DNA from: a virus
Direction: 5' to 3' (one strand)
IMG/VR virus record: IMGVR_UViG_3300036850_000036
Location: 1-38,166 of that record
DNA: 38,166 nt
Positions 14,741-20,587 of the stretch are shown piece after piece; the first letter of the stretch is position 1, and every line of letters starts with the position of its first letter. A program made the position numbers and the translations under genes. The notes under the pieces are model-generated. The model was not told where the DNA came from, searched no databases, and was given only the letters and a program-made list of their open reading frames with translations.

Positions 14741-15538
14741 ATGACCAAAGACAGAAACCCGCGCCATAACGCGACGTTCCTGGTGTACGCCGAAACCAAG
14801 CGAGGCAAGTCGACGCTCGGGGCGAGCTGCCCCGGGCCGGTACTCGCGCTCGACGCCGAAGGCAGTTGGAACGCGTTCGAGGGGCGAAAGAACCCCAACA
14901 ACCCGAACCAGCCTTACCGAGTCGTATGGTGGGATCCGAAAGAAGCGCCGCCAAAAGCGGACGGAACCTGGGATATCTGCGTGGTCGATGTGCTCCGATG
15001 GGAAACCGTTGAGCAGGTTATCCAGTGGACTATCCAGCCCGACCACCCGTTTCAGTCGATCGTGGTCGACTCCGTGACGCAACTCCAGAAACGGTGCAAG
15101 GAAGCGTTGCCCGGTTTCCAGTCAGGGAACCAGCAATATTCTGACTGGGGCCAGCTCTTGACCCGCATGTCAGAGAAGATCCAGCGGTTCCGCGACATGG
15201 TGAAGGACGTACGCAACCCCTTCAGGGTCGCGCTGTTCACCGCCGAAGGCAAGCCCCGCACCGTTGACGGGAAGTACGTCCCCAACATGGAAGGCGCACT
15301 GCGAGACGGTATCGCCTATTGGATGAACACCACGGCATGTCTTACCGTCAAGCAGCTGCCGAACGCCGATGGCATCATTGCCGCCGACAGCCCGTTGATT
15401 CGGTCGTTGACCGTGAAGCCTGCACCGAACCTCATCACCGGTTCGCACTTCGAAGACCGGTTCAAATCCAATACCGTCGAAAACCCCAACATCACGCAGA
15501 TGATGGGCCAGATCTTCCCCGGTTTCGTGCCGGAGTAA
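14741..15538 (+). CDS. Sak4-like RecA-fold ATPase (single-strand annealing type)
   Basis: 265 residues. The P-loop reads VYAETKRGKSTLG (residues 15-27): GKS is kept, but the usual first glycine is alanine. SIVVDSVTQL near residue 106 is the Walker B strand. Length, single RecA-like core and neighbours (Cas4-like nuclease before, SSB after) fit the Sak4 group of phage recombinases, which anneal single strands with the help of SSB. GAGGAAGGACAAG before the ATG is a good ribosome site, and it has its own extended -10 promoter at 14704. Confidence 0.85.
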   Translation: MTKDRNPRHNATFLVYAETKRGKSTLGASCPGPVLALDAEGSWNAFEGRKNPNNPNQPYRVVWWDPKEAPPKADGTWDICVVDVLRWETVEQVIQWTIQPDHPFQSIVVDSVTQLQKRCKEALPGFQSGNQQYSDWGQLLTRMSEKIQRFRDMVKDVRNPFRVALFTAEGKPRTVDGKYVPNMEGALRDGIAYWMNTTACLTVKQLPNADGIIAADSPLIRSLTVKPAPNLITGSHFEDRFKSNTVENPNITQMMGQIFPGFVPE

Positions 15539-15556
15539 CCGAAAGGACTACACACC

Positions 15557-16066
15557 ATGGCGGACATGAGCTGGGATGCCCTCGTTGCCGAAGCTGGCGA
15601 TGAGTACAACCTGCCCCCGGAGGGGGAGTACCAGGCGATCATTGAAGGCGCTGAGGCTTCGGTGTCGAAGGTGAAGGAGAACGGCAAGGGCGGTAACCCC
15701 ATGGTTGTCGTCTCCCTCAAGATCTCCGAAGGACCCCACCACGGGAAGGGGCCCAAGAAGCACTACGTCACGAAGTCTGCCGCTGCCGCTGGGCTGTTCC
15801 TCGGGAACATGAAGGCGATCGGTGTCACCGCTGACGACCTCAAGAAGTTCAACCCGACCATGGCGCAAATTGCTGCGTACATGATCGGCAAGCGCGTCAC
15901 GATCAAGATCAAGTACGACAAGTACAACGGCAACGACCAGGCAGTCGTTGACTACACGATGAAACCCCCGCGTGACGGTGCCACCGCATGCGAGGGATTC
16001 CCCTCGATCGCCGAGGCTCCGGTTGGTGCCGCTGCAGGTGGCAGCACGATTGACCCCGGTTTCTAG
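15557..16066 (+). CDS. Probable single-stranded DNA-binding protein (phage SSB-like)
   Basis: 169 residues, with a beta-rich core that fits an OB fold: GEYQAIIEGAEASVSK, GGNPMVVVSLKISEG and KRVTIKIKYDKYNGND. A glycine-rich tail ends STIDPGF. Its place just after a Sak4-like ATPase matches phage recombination cassettes, where SSB partners the annealing protein. There is no catalytic motif. AAAGGA is 11 bases before the ATG, somewhat far. A terminator follows directly. Confidence 0.78.
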   Translation: MADMSWDALVAEAGDEYNLPPEGEYQAIIEGAEASVSKVKENGKGGNPMVVVSLKISEGPHHGKGPKKHYVTKSAAAAGLFLGNMKAIGVTADDLKKFNPTMAQIAAYMIGKRVTIKIKYDKYNGNDQAVVDYTMKPPRDGATACEGFPSIAEAPVGAAAGGSTIDPGF

Positions 16067-16073
16067 AACACCC

Positions 16074-16099
16074 AAGGGGCTCCCAACCGGGAGCCCCTT
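16074..16099 (+). terminator. Rho-independent terminator after the SSB-like gene
   Basis: AAGGGGCTCCC and GGGAGCCCCTT form an 11-bp perfect stem with an AACC loop, followed by TTTCACTCTTT. It ends the recombination gene group. Confidence 0.88.
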
Positions 16100-16119
16100 T
16101 CACTCTTTGGAGGTACAAC

Positions 16120-16671
16120 ATGTGGATTGCGACAAACCGCCAGAAAAAGAACGCTTTCGCGAAGCGAGCGGACATGAAGCGGAAGGCGGAAGAACCGCCA
16201 GCCAAGCCTGCGCCGGTCGCGACACCGACTCCGGTTGCTGGTCCGAAACCTGATCTTGAGGCGATGAAGGCTGCGGCTGCGGAAGCGGCTGCGCTGGTTC
16301 ACGCGAACACTCCGGCCGATGATCTCACTGAACGGCTTCAAGGTGCGGGGACTCTCGAGGTTCCCGATTCGCTGATGGTTGACGGAATCGAAGAGCACAC
16401 CGAAGCGCTTGACGCGATCGTTTCCGAAGCGGTTGCGGAACCTGAACAGGTCAGACGCGGCCGTCCGATGTCTGCCGCTGTTGCGAAGCGAAACGCCTCG
16501 ATTCTCCAACTGCTCGCTGAGAATCCCGAAGGCCTGTCACGAGCCCAGCTTGCCGAAGAGGTCAAGGAGAAAGAGGCGAACGTGTACACCTCGCTGCGTC
16601 GCCTCCAGAGTGACGGCAAGGTTCGCGTGGAGAACACCGAAGGCACCAAGTATCTGTGGTACCTGGCCTGA
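16120..16671 (+). CDS. Winged-helix DNA-binding protein
   Basis: 183 residues. A basic start (RQKKNAFAKRADMKRK), a long Ala/Pro linker, then a C-terminal winged helix of about 65 residues: ILQLLAENPEGLSRAQLAEE, KEANVYTSLRRLQSDG (recognition helix) and the wing KVRVENTEGTKYLWYL. The domain resembles MarR/LexA-type small winged helices. It is probably a phage transcription or replication regulator. TTTGGAGG lies 6 bases before the ATG. It follows a terminator and precedes a strong promoter, so it is a separate unit. Confidence 0.78.
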   Translation: MWIATNRQKKNAFAKRADMKRKAEEPPAKPAPVATPTPVAGPKPDLEAMKAAAAEAAALVHANTPADDLTERLQGAGTLEVPDSLMVDGIEEHTEALDAIVSEAVAEPEQVRRGRPMSAAVAKRNASILQLLAENPEGLSRAQLAEEVKEKEANVYTSLRRLQSDGKVRVENTEGTKYLWYLA

Positions 16672-16702
16672 TCTGCGAAAACATTCAGGGGGTACCCCGG
16701 TG

Positions 16703-16731
16703 TTGACAGCATCGGGGGCACCTGATATTGT
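16703..16731 (+). promoter_or_regulatory. Strong sigma-70-type promoter
   Basis: TTGACA (16703-16708), 17-base spacer, TATTGT (16726-16731) with a TGA extension. It is the best promoter in the window and lies 44 bases before the ATG at 16775. CTGCGAAAAC at 16673-16682 upstream matches the arm of the inverted repeat at 19781-19856. Confidence 0.8.
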
Positions 16732-16774
16732 TCTCTTATCAGCAAGATGAAGACCAAGACAAAGGATGAATGAC

Positions 16775-17083
16775 ATGAACACCACGATCACCGCTTACGC
16801 CAAATTCGCCAAACTCGTTCGCCAGGGTGCGACCGATTACCAGGTCGTTGATGCCGCTGCAAGTGTCGGCAAGAAATACCCCGTGGTGATCGGGCACGTC
16901 AATGTCATCCGAGGATTCGGCTACTTCACCGGTGACCGGTACTCCGCCATGAATGGTGTTGAGGCGATCATCGCGCCGTCTTACCCCATGGAAGATGGGG
17001 GCAAGATGACCGGCGATCTTGTCGGCGCAGTGCAGTATGCACTCAAGCACGGCCTGAAGAACGGTCGCGACGACCGGAGCTAG
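16775..17083 (+). CDS. Small phage protein of unknown function (102 aa)
   Basis: I start at 16775 because AAGGA is 8 bases upstream; the ATG at 16766 has no room for a ribosome site. It begins MNTTITAYAKFAKLVRQGAT, with GYFTGDRYSAMNGVEAIIAP in the middle and a basic end. Alpha/beta, soluble. It has the strongest promoter in the window and its own terminator, so it is probably expressed strongly and separately. No family recognised. Confidence 0.72.
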   Translation: MNTTITAYAKFAKLVRQGATDYQVVDAAASVGKKYPVVIGHVNVIRGFGYFTGDRYSAMNGVEAIIAPSYPMEDGGKMTGDLVGAVQYALKHGLKNGRDDRS

Positions 17084-17089
17084 GCGGAG

Positions 17090-17111
17090 TGCGGGGCCTT
17101 CGGGCCCCGCA
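17090..17111 (+). terminator. GC-rich TTCG hairpin terminator
   Basis: TGCGGGGCC and GGCCCCGCA form a 9-bp perfect stem with a TTCG tetraloop, 6 bases after the stop at 17083. It has no T run. Its form is like 8784-8803. Confidence 0.75.
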
Positions 17112-17145
17112 ACCCATGAACTGTTACAACGATCAAAGGATGTAC

Positions 17146-17547
17146 ATGCGAAACTCAGTCAAGATTGCCCTTGCGGCCACCGCTGCGGCTGCGATGCTCA
17201 CAGGCTGTACCGCCGAAGCTGACACCGTGTCAGAGAACCTGTCCAAGGAAGCCGACAGCTTTCAGGTGCTTCGGCGCGTCGTGTTCTTCAACGGGATCAC
17301 GGACACGTATCTGCTCAGCCTAGAAGGTTTCTGTTCCATCACGGACGAGGGCAACCAGCTCGAAGTTACGTGCAAGGTCGGCGAAGACGTCTACGAAAAG
17401 CACTTCCTCGGTCTGTCCGACAACGTGTCATACTTTGCCGAACAGCTTGACCCGATGAGCGTCGACCCGTACCACTACACGGTGATCTTCCGACCCGAAA
17501 CCATCGTTCCGGACATCGATTTGCAGACGTCCGGCGAAGACAAGTAA
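17146..17547 (+). CDS. Predicted lipoprotein, widespread actinophage family
   Basis: 133 residues from the ATG at 17146 with AAAGGA upstream. MRNSVKIAL, a hydrophobic core and the lipobox LTGC give lipidation at C21, so it should sit on the outer face of the cell membrane. The rest (ADTVSENLSKEADSFQVLRR, VVFFNGITDTYLL, KHFLGLSDNVSYF) is typical of a beta-sandwich protein family I recall in many actinophages, often without a known function. The surface lipoprotein form suggests superinfection exclusion or another change to the host envelope; this is inference. Confidence 0.85.
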   Translation: MRNSVKIALAATAAAAMLTGCTAEADTVSENLSKEADSFQVLRRVVFFNGITDTYLLSLEGFCSITDEGNQLEVTCKVGEDVYEKHFLGLSDNVSYFAEQLDPMSVDPYHYTVIFRPETIVPDIDLQTSGEDK

Positions 17548-17559
17548 GGAGCATCAAGC

Positions 17560-17694
17560 ATGACCAAGCCGACAACCCCGAAAAGCCCCGACAAGGAGAA
17601 CGAACTCACCAAAGCTGTCATGCCTCATTTGGAGGTTCTCGCGGCTGACGCTGCCAAGCGCACCAGCAAGGCGGAAAAGAAGGGCAAGCTGTAA
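17560..17694 (+). CDS. Small basic phage protein (44 aa)
   Basis: Begins MTKPTTPKSPDKENELTKAV and ends RTSKAEKKGKL. Lysine-rich and helical in the middle, probably partly disordered. AAGGAG lies 9 bases upstream. It is the last coding gene before the tRNA block. No family recognised. Confidence 0.6.
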   Translation: MTKPTTPKSPDKENELTKAVMPHLEVLAADAAKRTSKAEKKGKL

Positions 17695-17723
17695 GATCAA
17701 GTCCGGACTTCGGTTCGGCACAT

Positions 17724-17796
17724 GTACCCATGGCCCAACTGGTAGGGCAACGGTCTCCAAAACCGGAGGTTCCAGGTTCGAATCCTGGTGGGTATG
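17724..17796 (+). tRNA. tRNA-Trp (anticodon CCA)
   Basis: 73 bases. Acceptor GTACCCA/TGGGTAT with one G-T pair at its end, D stem GCCC/GGGC with loop AACTGGTA, anticodon loop CTCCAAA, T stem CCAGG/CCTGG with loop TTCGAAT, discriminator G. The anticodon stem has one A-G mismatch at its base (27-43). CCA is not encoded. Confidence 0.93.
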
Positions 17797-17799
17797 CAA

Positions 17800-18125
17800 A
17801 GGGGGTCGCCCATCCTCTTCAAGGCTTAACCAGCCAACAGGGCAACGTTCACGGGAAGTCATGAGCCGGTGAACTGGTAAAACCCGGGTGGTTCCGGGCG
17901 CGTGTAACACGTAGGTGAGAGAACGTTAGTAGTGGACCAAGGTAGCCTCACAGGCAGACCGGGGGACGAACGCCAGTATCAGGCCGGGTGCAACTCCCGG
18001 GCACGCACGGTGTGTTTAGTCCGTACACCATTAGGTACCACGCGCATACTGCCTTGCGCAACGGACTCGGGTTCGGTTGGGTAGCTCCCGACGCGAGTAC
18101 AAAGGCTGCGGATGGCACCGTGGTC
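17800..18125 (+). other. Non-coding, hairpin-rich stretch within the tRNA block
   Basis: No credible gene. It contains a run of stems: GTTCAC..GTGAAC (17848-17874 area), CCCGG/CCGGG (17883-17898), CGTG/CACG (17901-17910), GCCT/AGGC (17945-17955), CCGGG/CCCGG (17984-18000), GGTGT/ACACC and GCGCA/TGCGC (to 18059). A tRNA-like frame can be drawn from 17899 (6 of 7 acceptor pairs with 18001-18007, a D-like arm ACGT/ACGT) to the T-like arm at 17984, but the middle is far too long and the T loop reads TGCAACT. Confidence 0.5.
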
Positions 18126-18197
18126 GCACTTCTAGCTCAGTTGGTAGAGCAACCGTGTAACAGCGGAAGGTGCGGGGTTCGAATCCCTGGGAGTGCA
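18126..18197 (+). tRNA. tRNA-like gene with abnormal anticodon arm
   Basis: 72 bases. Acceptor GCACTTC/GGAGTGC (one wobble), D stem GCTC/GAGC with AGTTGGTA, T stem CGGGG/CCCTG with TTCGAAT, discriminator A are all good. Between A26 and the T arm there are only 21 bases. The best anticodon stem is CCGT/GCGG with a 6-base loop GTAACA, or CCG/CGG with an 8-base loop. Reading T33 before AAC would give a valine-type anticodon, but the geometry is not canonical. Confidence 0.7.
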
Positions 18198-18200
18198 CGA

Positions 18201-18259
18201 GTCTGCTAGGCACATGAGGACCATGCTTATGGAGGGCATATCATCAGCGCTTAGCAGAC
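18201..18259 (+). other. 59-nt hairpin element between tRNA-like genes
   Basis: GTCTGCTA (18201-18208) pairs perfectly with TAGCAGAC (18252-18259). Inside, ATGC/GCAT near 18223-18239 can form a second stem. Possible spacer RNA or processing signal between the two tRNA-like genes. Confidence 0.5.
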
Positions 18260-18263
18260 ACAA

Positions 18264-18343
18264 GGGACCCTAGCTCAACTGGAAGAGCAGCGGACGCGCC
18301 TAGGTGCAAACCGTATGTGAAGGTTCGAGTCCTTCGGGTTCCC
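18264..18343 (+). tRNA. tRNA-like gene with enlarged anticodon arm
   Basis: 80 bases. Acceptor GGGACCC/GGGTTCC, D stem GCTC/GAGC with AACTGGAA, T stem GAAGG/CCTTC with TTCGAGT, discriminator C are good. The 29 bases between A26 and the T arm do not form a normal 5-bp, 7-base anticodon arm. The best stem GCGG/CCGT encloses 17 bases that hold a small hairpin GCGC-CTAG-GTGC. A class II reading with a long variable arm also fails to pair. No anticodon can be assigned. Confidence 0.65.
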
Positions 18344-18409
18344 CGAGAGTCATGGTTTATACTCTTTCAAAACTTCAACCCGACCGTCCTGCGAAAGCCC
18401 CGGTCGTAT

Positions 18410-18444
18410 GAAAGCGGGTCCTCTCTTGAGGGCCCGCTTTCTTT
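18410..18444 (+). terminator. Rho-independent terminator ending the tRNA block
   Basis: A 14-bp stem (18410-18423 with 18428-18441, one G-T pair) with a TCTT loop, followed by TTT. It separates the tRNA block from the transfer-like module. Confidence 0.85.
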
Positions 18445-18455
18445 CGTGCTATGGT
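18426..18455 (+). promoter_or_regulatory. Promoter for the DUF2637-like gene
   Basis: TTGAGG (18426-18431), 18-base spacer, TATGGT (18450-18455) with a TGC extension. The -35 overlaps the terminator stem. The transcript would start near 18462, before the ATG at 18484. Confidence 0.6.
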
Positions 18456-18483
18456 GGGAGTCCCCCAAGATGAAGGACTCATG

Positions 18484-19707
18484 ATGAACGATTTCACGTC
18501 AACACCGTCAGGCGCGCTCATGAGCGCGTGCGCACTCGGTGCGCTCATGCTCGCGCTCATCATCTGGCGCACGTCGCAGGGTGCGCGCGCACGCGCATCG
18601 GAACGCGCACGCGCATGGGCTGAACTCAAGCGCCCCGATTGGGAGGCGCGCGCGAAGCGCAAGGCAGACGCGCGCGCATCAGGTGCGCGCGCGGACGCGC
18701 GCTTGCGCATCACGCTCATGAGCGCGGTTGCGCTCGTTGCGCTCGCAGCCACGAACCTGAGCGCGCACGCCACGATTACCGCAATCCAGCGCATCGGCCT
18801 CACCTCGATCGACGCCGCGATCTCCGCTGTGATCGTCTTCGAAGCGTGGCTTGCGATCCTCGGTGCGCTTTCCCTGCGCCATATGACCAGGGGCGAAGGC
18901 TTCAACCGGTACGAAGCCGGTGTGTGGTCCATGGCTTCCCTGATGGGGGTTATCGCATGGTGGGGTGGGGATAGCCCCATCTTCGCGCTGTGGCCGCTGC
19001 TGGCTGCGGTTGCTTGGCACGTGGTCATCACCTTCGGACGTCCTCACAAGCCTTCGGCTCTGGTCGTCTGGTGGCGTATGAAGCGCGGTAAGGCTACCTC
19101 GCAAGACGCGAGTGCAGTGCTCACCGAACGACTTATCACGCTCATTGTCAACTGCGCGTACGCTGCCAACGTCGGACCCAAGCTCACGCGCGGTTTCTAC
19201 GCACGCGCGTACGATCGCGCATGGGCGCGCGCGGATGCGCTCGGCATCCTCACTCCCGAGGTGCGCGCGCGCATTCAGACGCGCATCGCCGCGCGCTATG
19301 TCGGCGCGCGCGCACTCGCTCCCGAAGCGGTTGCGCACATGAACCCTTGGAACGAGCGCGCACCGATGAGCGCGCGCACTCACGCGCGCACTGTGCGCCC
19401 GGTGAGCGCGCCTCCTGCGCGCGCACTCGAAGCGATCGCGCATGTTCCCGACGACGCGCGCGCACTCACCGAGGAGGCGCACGTGCCTGCTCCTGCCGTG
19501 AGCGCGCACGATAGCGAAGCTGTAATCGCTGCTATCGCCGCGCAGCCTGAAAAGGTGGTTCCGGTGAAGGTCAAGGATTGGATGCAGAAATTCGTGGAGC
19601 TGAACAACGAGCTGCCGAACCGCAACGAGTTGGCTGCGGCTATGCAGAAATCCCCCGGACACGCTGGCAAGTGGCTCACCCCGGTGCGCAAGGCGCTCGG
19701 GTATTAG
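18484..19707 (+). CDS. DUF2637/SpdB-like multi-span membrane protein with C-terminal helical domain
   Basis: 407 residues from the ATG at 18484 (AAGGA 6 bases upstream; an adjacent ATG is at 18481). About five membrane helices: near residues 11-28, 77-98, 108-131, 146-160 and 167-184. A soluble Arg/Ala-rich segment (GARARASERARAWAELKR) lies between the first two. The C-terminal ~45 residues (DWMQKFVELNNELPNRNELA, KWLTPVRKALGY) look like a small helix-turn-helix. This layout is typical of the DUF2637/SpdB-type proteins of actinobacterial conjugative plasmids, which help DNA spread through mycelium beside a TraB translocase. An FtsK-like gene lies downstream. The DNA is packed with GCGC. Confidence 0.7.
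   Translation: MNDFTSTPSGALMSACALGALMLALIIWRTSQGARARASERARAWAELKRPDWEARAKRKADARASGARADARLRITLMSAVALVALAATNLSAHATITAIQRIGLTSIDAAISAVIVFEAWLAILGALSLRHMTRGEGFNRYEAGVWSMASLMGVIAWWGGDSPIFALWPLLAAVAWHVVITFGRPHKPSALVVWWRMKRGKATSQDASAVLTERLITLIVNCAYAANVGPKLTRGFYARAYDRAWARADALGILTPEVRARIQTRIAARYVGARALAPEAVAHMNPWNERAPMSARTHARTVRPVSAPPARALEAIAHVPDDARALTEEAHVPAPAVSAHDSEAVIAAIAAQPEKVVPVKVKDWMQKFVELNNELPNRNELAAAMQKSPGHAGKWLTPVRKALGY
18510..19510 (+). repeat. GCGC-dense tracts inside the DUF2637-like gene
   Basis: GCGC and longer GCGCGC runs recur about every ten bases in 18510-18770 and 19200-19510 but are rare in the middle (about 18790-19130). Recurrent forms are TGCGCGCG, GAGCGCGCAC and ACGCGCGCA. The 17-mer formed by GCGCGCACTCACGCGCG (19375 area) recurs at the start of the FtsK-like gene (20604 area). 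Confidence 0.8.
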
Positions 19708-19716
19708 TTGAACAGC

Positions 19717-19749
19717 ACCCGGCACACCTGTGGAACAGGTGTGCCGGGT
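19717..19749 (+). terminator. 15-bp perfect hairpin after the DUF2637-like gene
   Basis: ACCCGGCACACCTGT (19717-19731) pairs fully with 19735-19749 around a GGA loop. No T run. It is either the terminator of the upstream gene or part of the repeat complex downstream, which shares the GGCACAC element. Confidence 0.78.
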
Positions 19750-19780
19750 CGGCACACACCGGCACACCGCAATAACGGCT

Positions 19781-19856
19781 TGACCTGCGAAAACGTTGCT
19801 TGGCACACTGGCACAGTGTGCCGAGAGCACCGCTCTCTGAACGTTTTCGCAGGTCA
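19781..19856. repeat. 76-nt inverted repeat folding as a three-way junction
   Basis: Outer arms TGACCTGCGAAAACGTT (19781-19797) and AACGTTTTCGCAGGTCA (19840-19856) pair over 17 bp without a mismatch. Inside are two more perfect hairpins: GGCACACTG-GCA-CAGTGTGCC (19802-19822) and GAGAGC-ACC-GCTCTC (19823-19837). Flanking DNA repeats CGGCACA several times (19720, 19751, 19760, 19867). Candidate transfer origin, partition site, recombination site or operator complex. Confidence 0.85.
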
Positions 19857-19903
19857 CCCCGACCACCGGCACAACCCGCCTACTGTGCCGTGCCGGGTCG
19901 GTG

Positions 19904-19920
19904 TATAATTAATTCAGACC
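19904..19920 (+). promoter_or_regulatory. TATAAT -10 and AATTCAGACC leader before the small membrane genes
   Basis: Perfect TATAAT at 19904-19909, then AATTCAGACC at 19911-19920. TATAATTCAGACC occurs at 14707-14719; here the same sequence is extended by four bases. No clear -35 box. Confidence 0.58.
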
Positions 19921-19947
19921 AACGATCGAGACGAAAGGACAAAGATC

Positions 19948-20415
19948 ATGAATGGTGATGAAATCAGCAATACGATCAATAATGGGACCGTCGAGTGGTC
20001 AGGAGCGGGTATTACTGCCCTCGTCCTGTTCATCGCCGCGTGGGTCCTGAACAAGTGGGGTCGTGAGCAGGAATGGACACCCGTGGTAGTTATGGTGCTG
20101 TCCGTGCTGGGATCGTTCGTTTTCCACGCTTCCCAGTGGTCCGCCAGCATCGGCGCGGGTATGGCGTCGTGGATGTCTGACAACAATTGGCCTGCCACGC
20201 TCGTTATGGGCATCGCCTTCGGTGTCTCCATGTTCGTCATCATCGCAGACCTCAAAGCGGACCCCCGCGTGAACGGATGGGCAGTGACCATGCTATTCGT
20301 CGCGCCGATCACGGCGCACGGTACGTCCGGTTGGATCGGTGCCATTGTGAATTTCGGTTACGAGTCGTTGACCGCGCTCGCGCTCGGGCTCGTCACGAAC
20401 GCGTTTGGGCACTGA
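19948..20415 (+). CDS. Four-span membrane protein of the transfer-like module
   Basis: 155 residues, with four hydrophobic helices: about residues 21-36, 45-63, 82-99 and 112-150 (the last possibly two). The N-terminus (MNGDEISNTINNGTVEWSG) is outside the membrane region. GAAAGGACAAAG precedes the ATG. It lies between the structured DNA and the FtsK-like gene; in actinobacterial plasmid-transfer loci small membrane proteins (Spd type) occupy such places. A membrane-pore or spread function is possible. No family recognised from sequence alone. Confidence 0.72.
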   Translation: MNGDEISNTINNGTVEWSGAGITALVLFIAAWVLNKWGREQEWTPVVVMVLSVLGSFVFHASQWSASIGAGMASWMSDNNWPATLVMGIAFGVSMFVIIADLKADPRVNGWAVTMLFVAPITAHGTSGWIGAIVNFGYESLTALALGLVTNAFGH

Positions 20416-20416
20416 C

Positions 20417-20587
20417 ATGGAAACGGTTCTGTGGTTCATCGGAGCGGCTATCGTCGTCGGCGTGATGTCACACGCCATTGACCTGTTGCCCATCCGCGTG
20501 GTTCAGTTTCTGCTGGTTATCAGCGCATGTTTCCTTATCTGGGTGACTGGCGCGTGGGAATGGATTCTTCGTGTCTTCTCTTACTGA
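20417..20587 (+). CDS. Small two-span membrane protein (56 aa)
   Basis: METVLWFIGAAIVVGVMSH is the first membrane helix and VVQFLLVISACFLIWVTGAW the second. The ATG is one base past the upstream stop. Its end overlaps the start of the FtsK-like gene by 17 bases. Likely partner of the adjacent membrane and translocase proteins, on context only. Confidence 0.7.
   Translation: METVLWFIGAAIVVGVMSHAIDLLPIRVVQFLLVISACFLIWVTGAWEWILRVFSY

Noticed and set aside
17984-18007. Fourth tRNA gene
   Set aside because: The T-like loop reads TGCAACT, the acceptor has a mismatch and the central part is about 34 bases too long, so it is kept only as a weak remark in the structured-RNA finding.
18679-19872. 397-codon minus-strand frame opposite the DUF2637-like gene
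   Set aside because: The GCGC-rich DNA keeps several frames open. The plus-strand product has membrane helices, a promoter and a ribosome site; the minus one has none and crosses the three-way-junction element.
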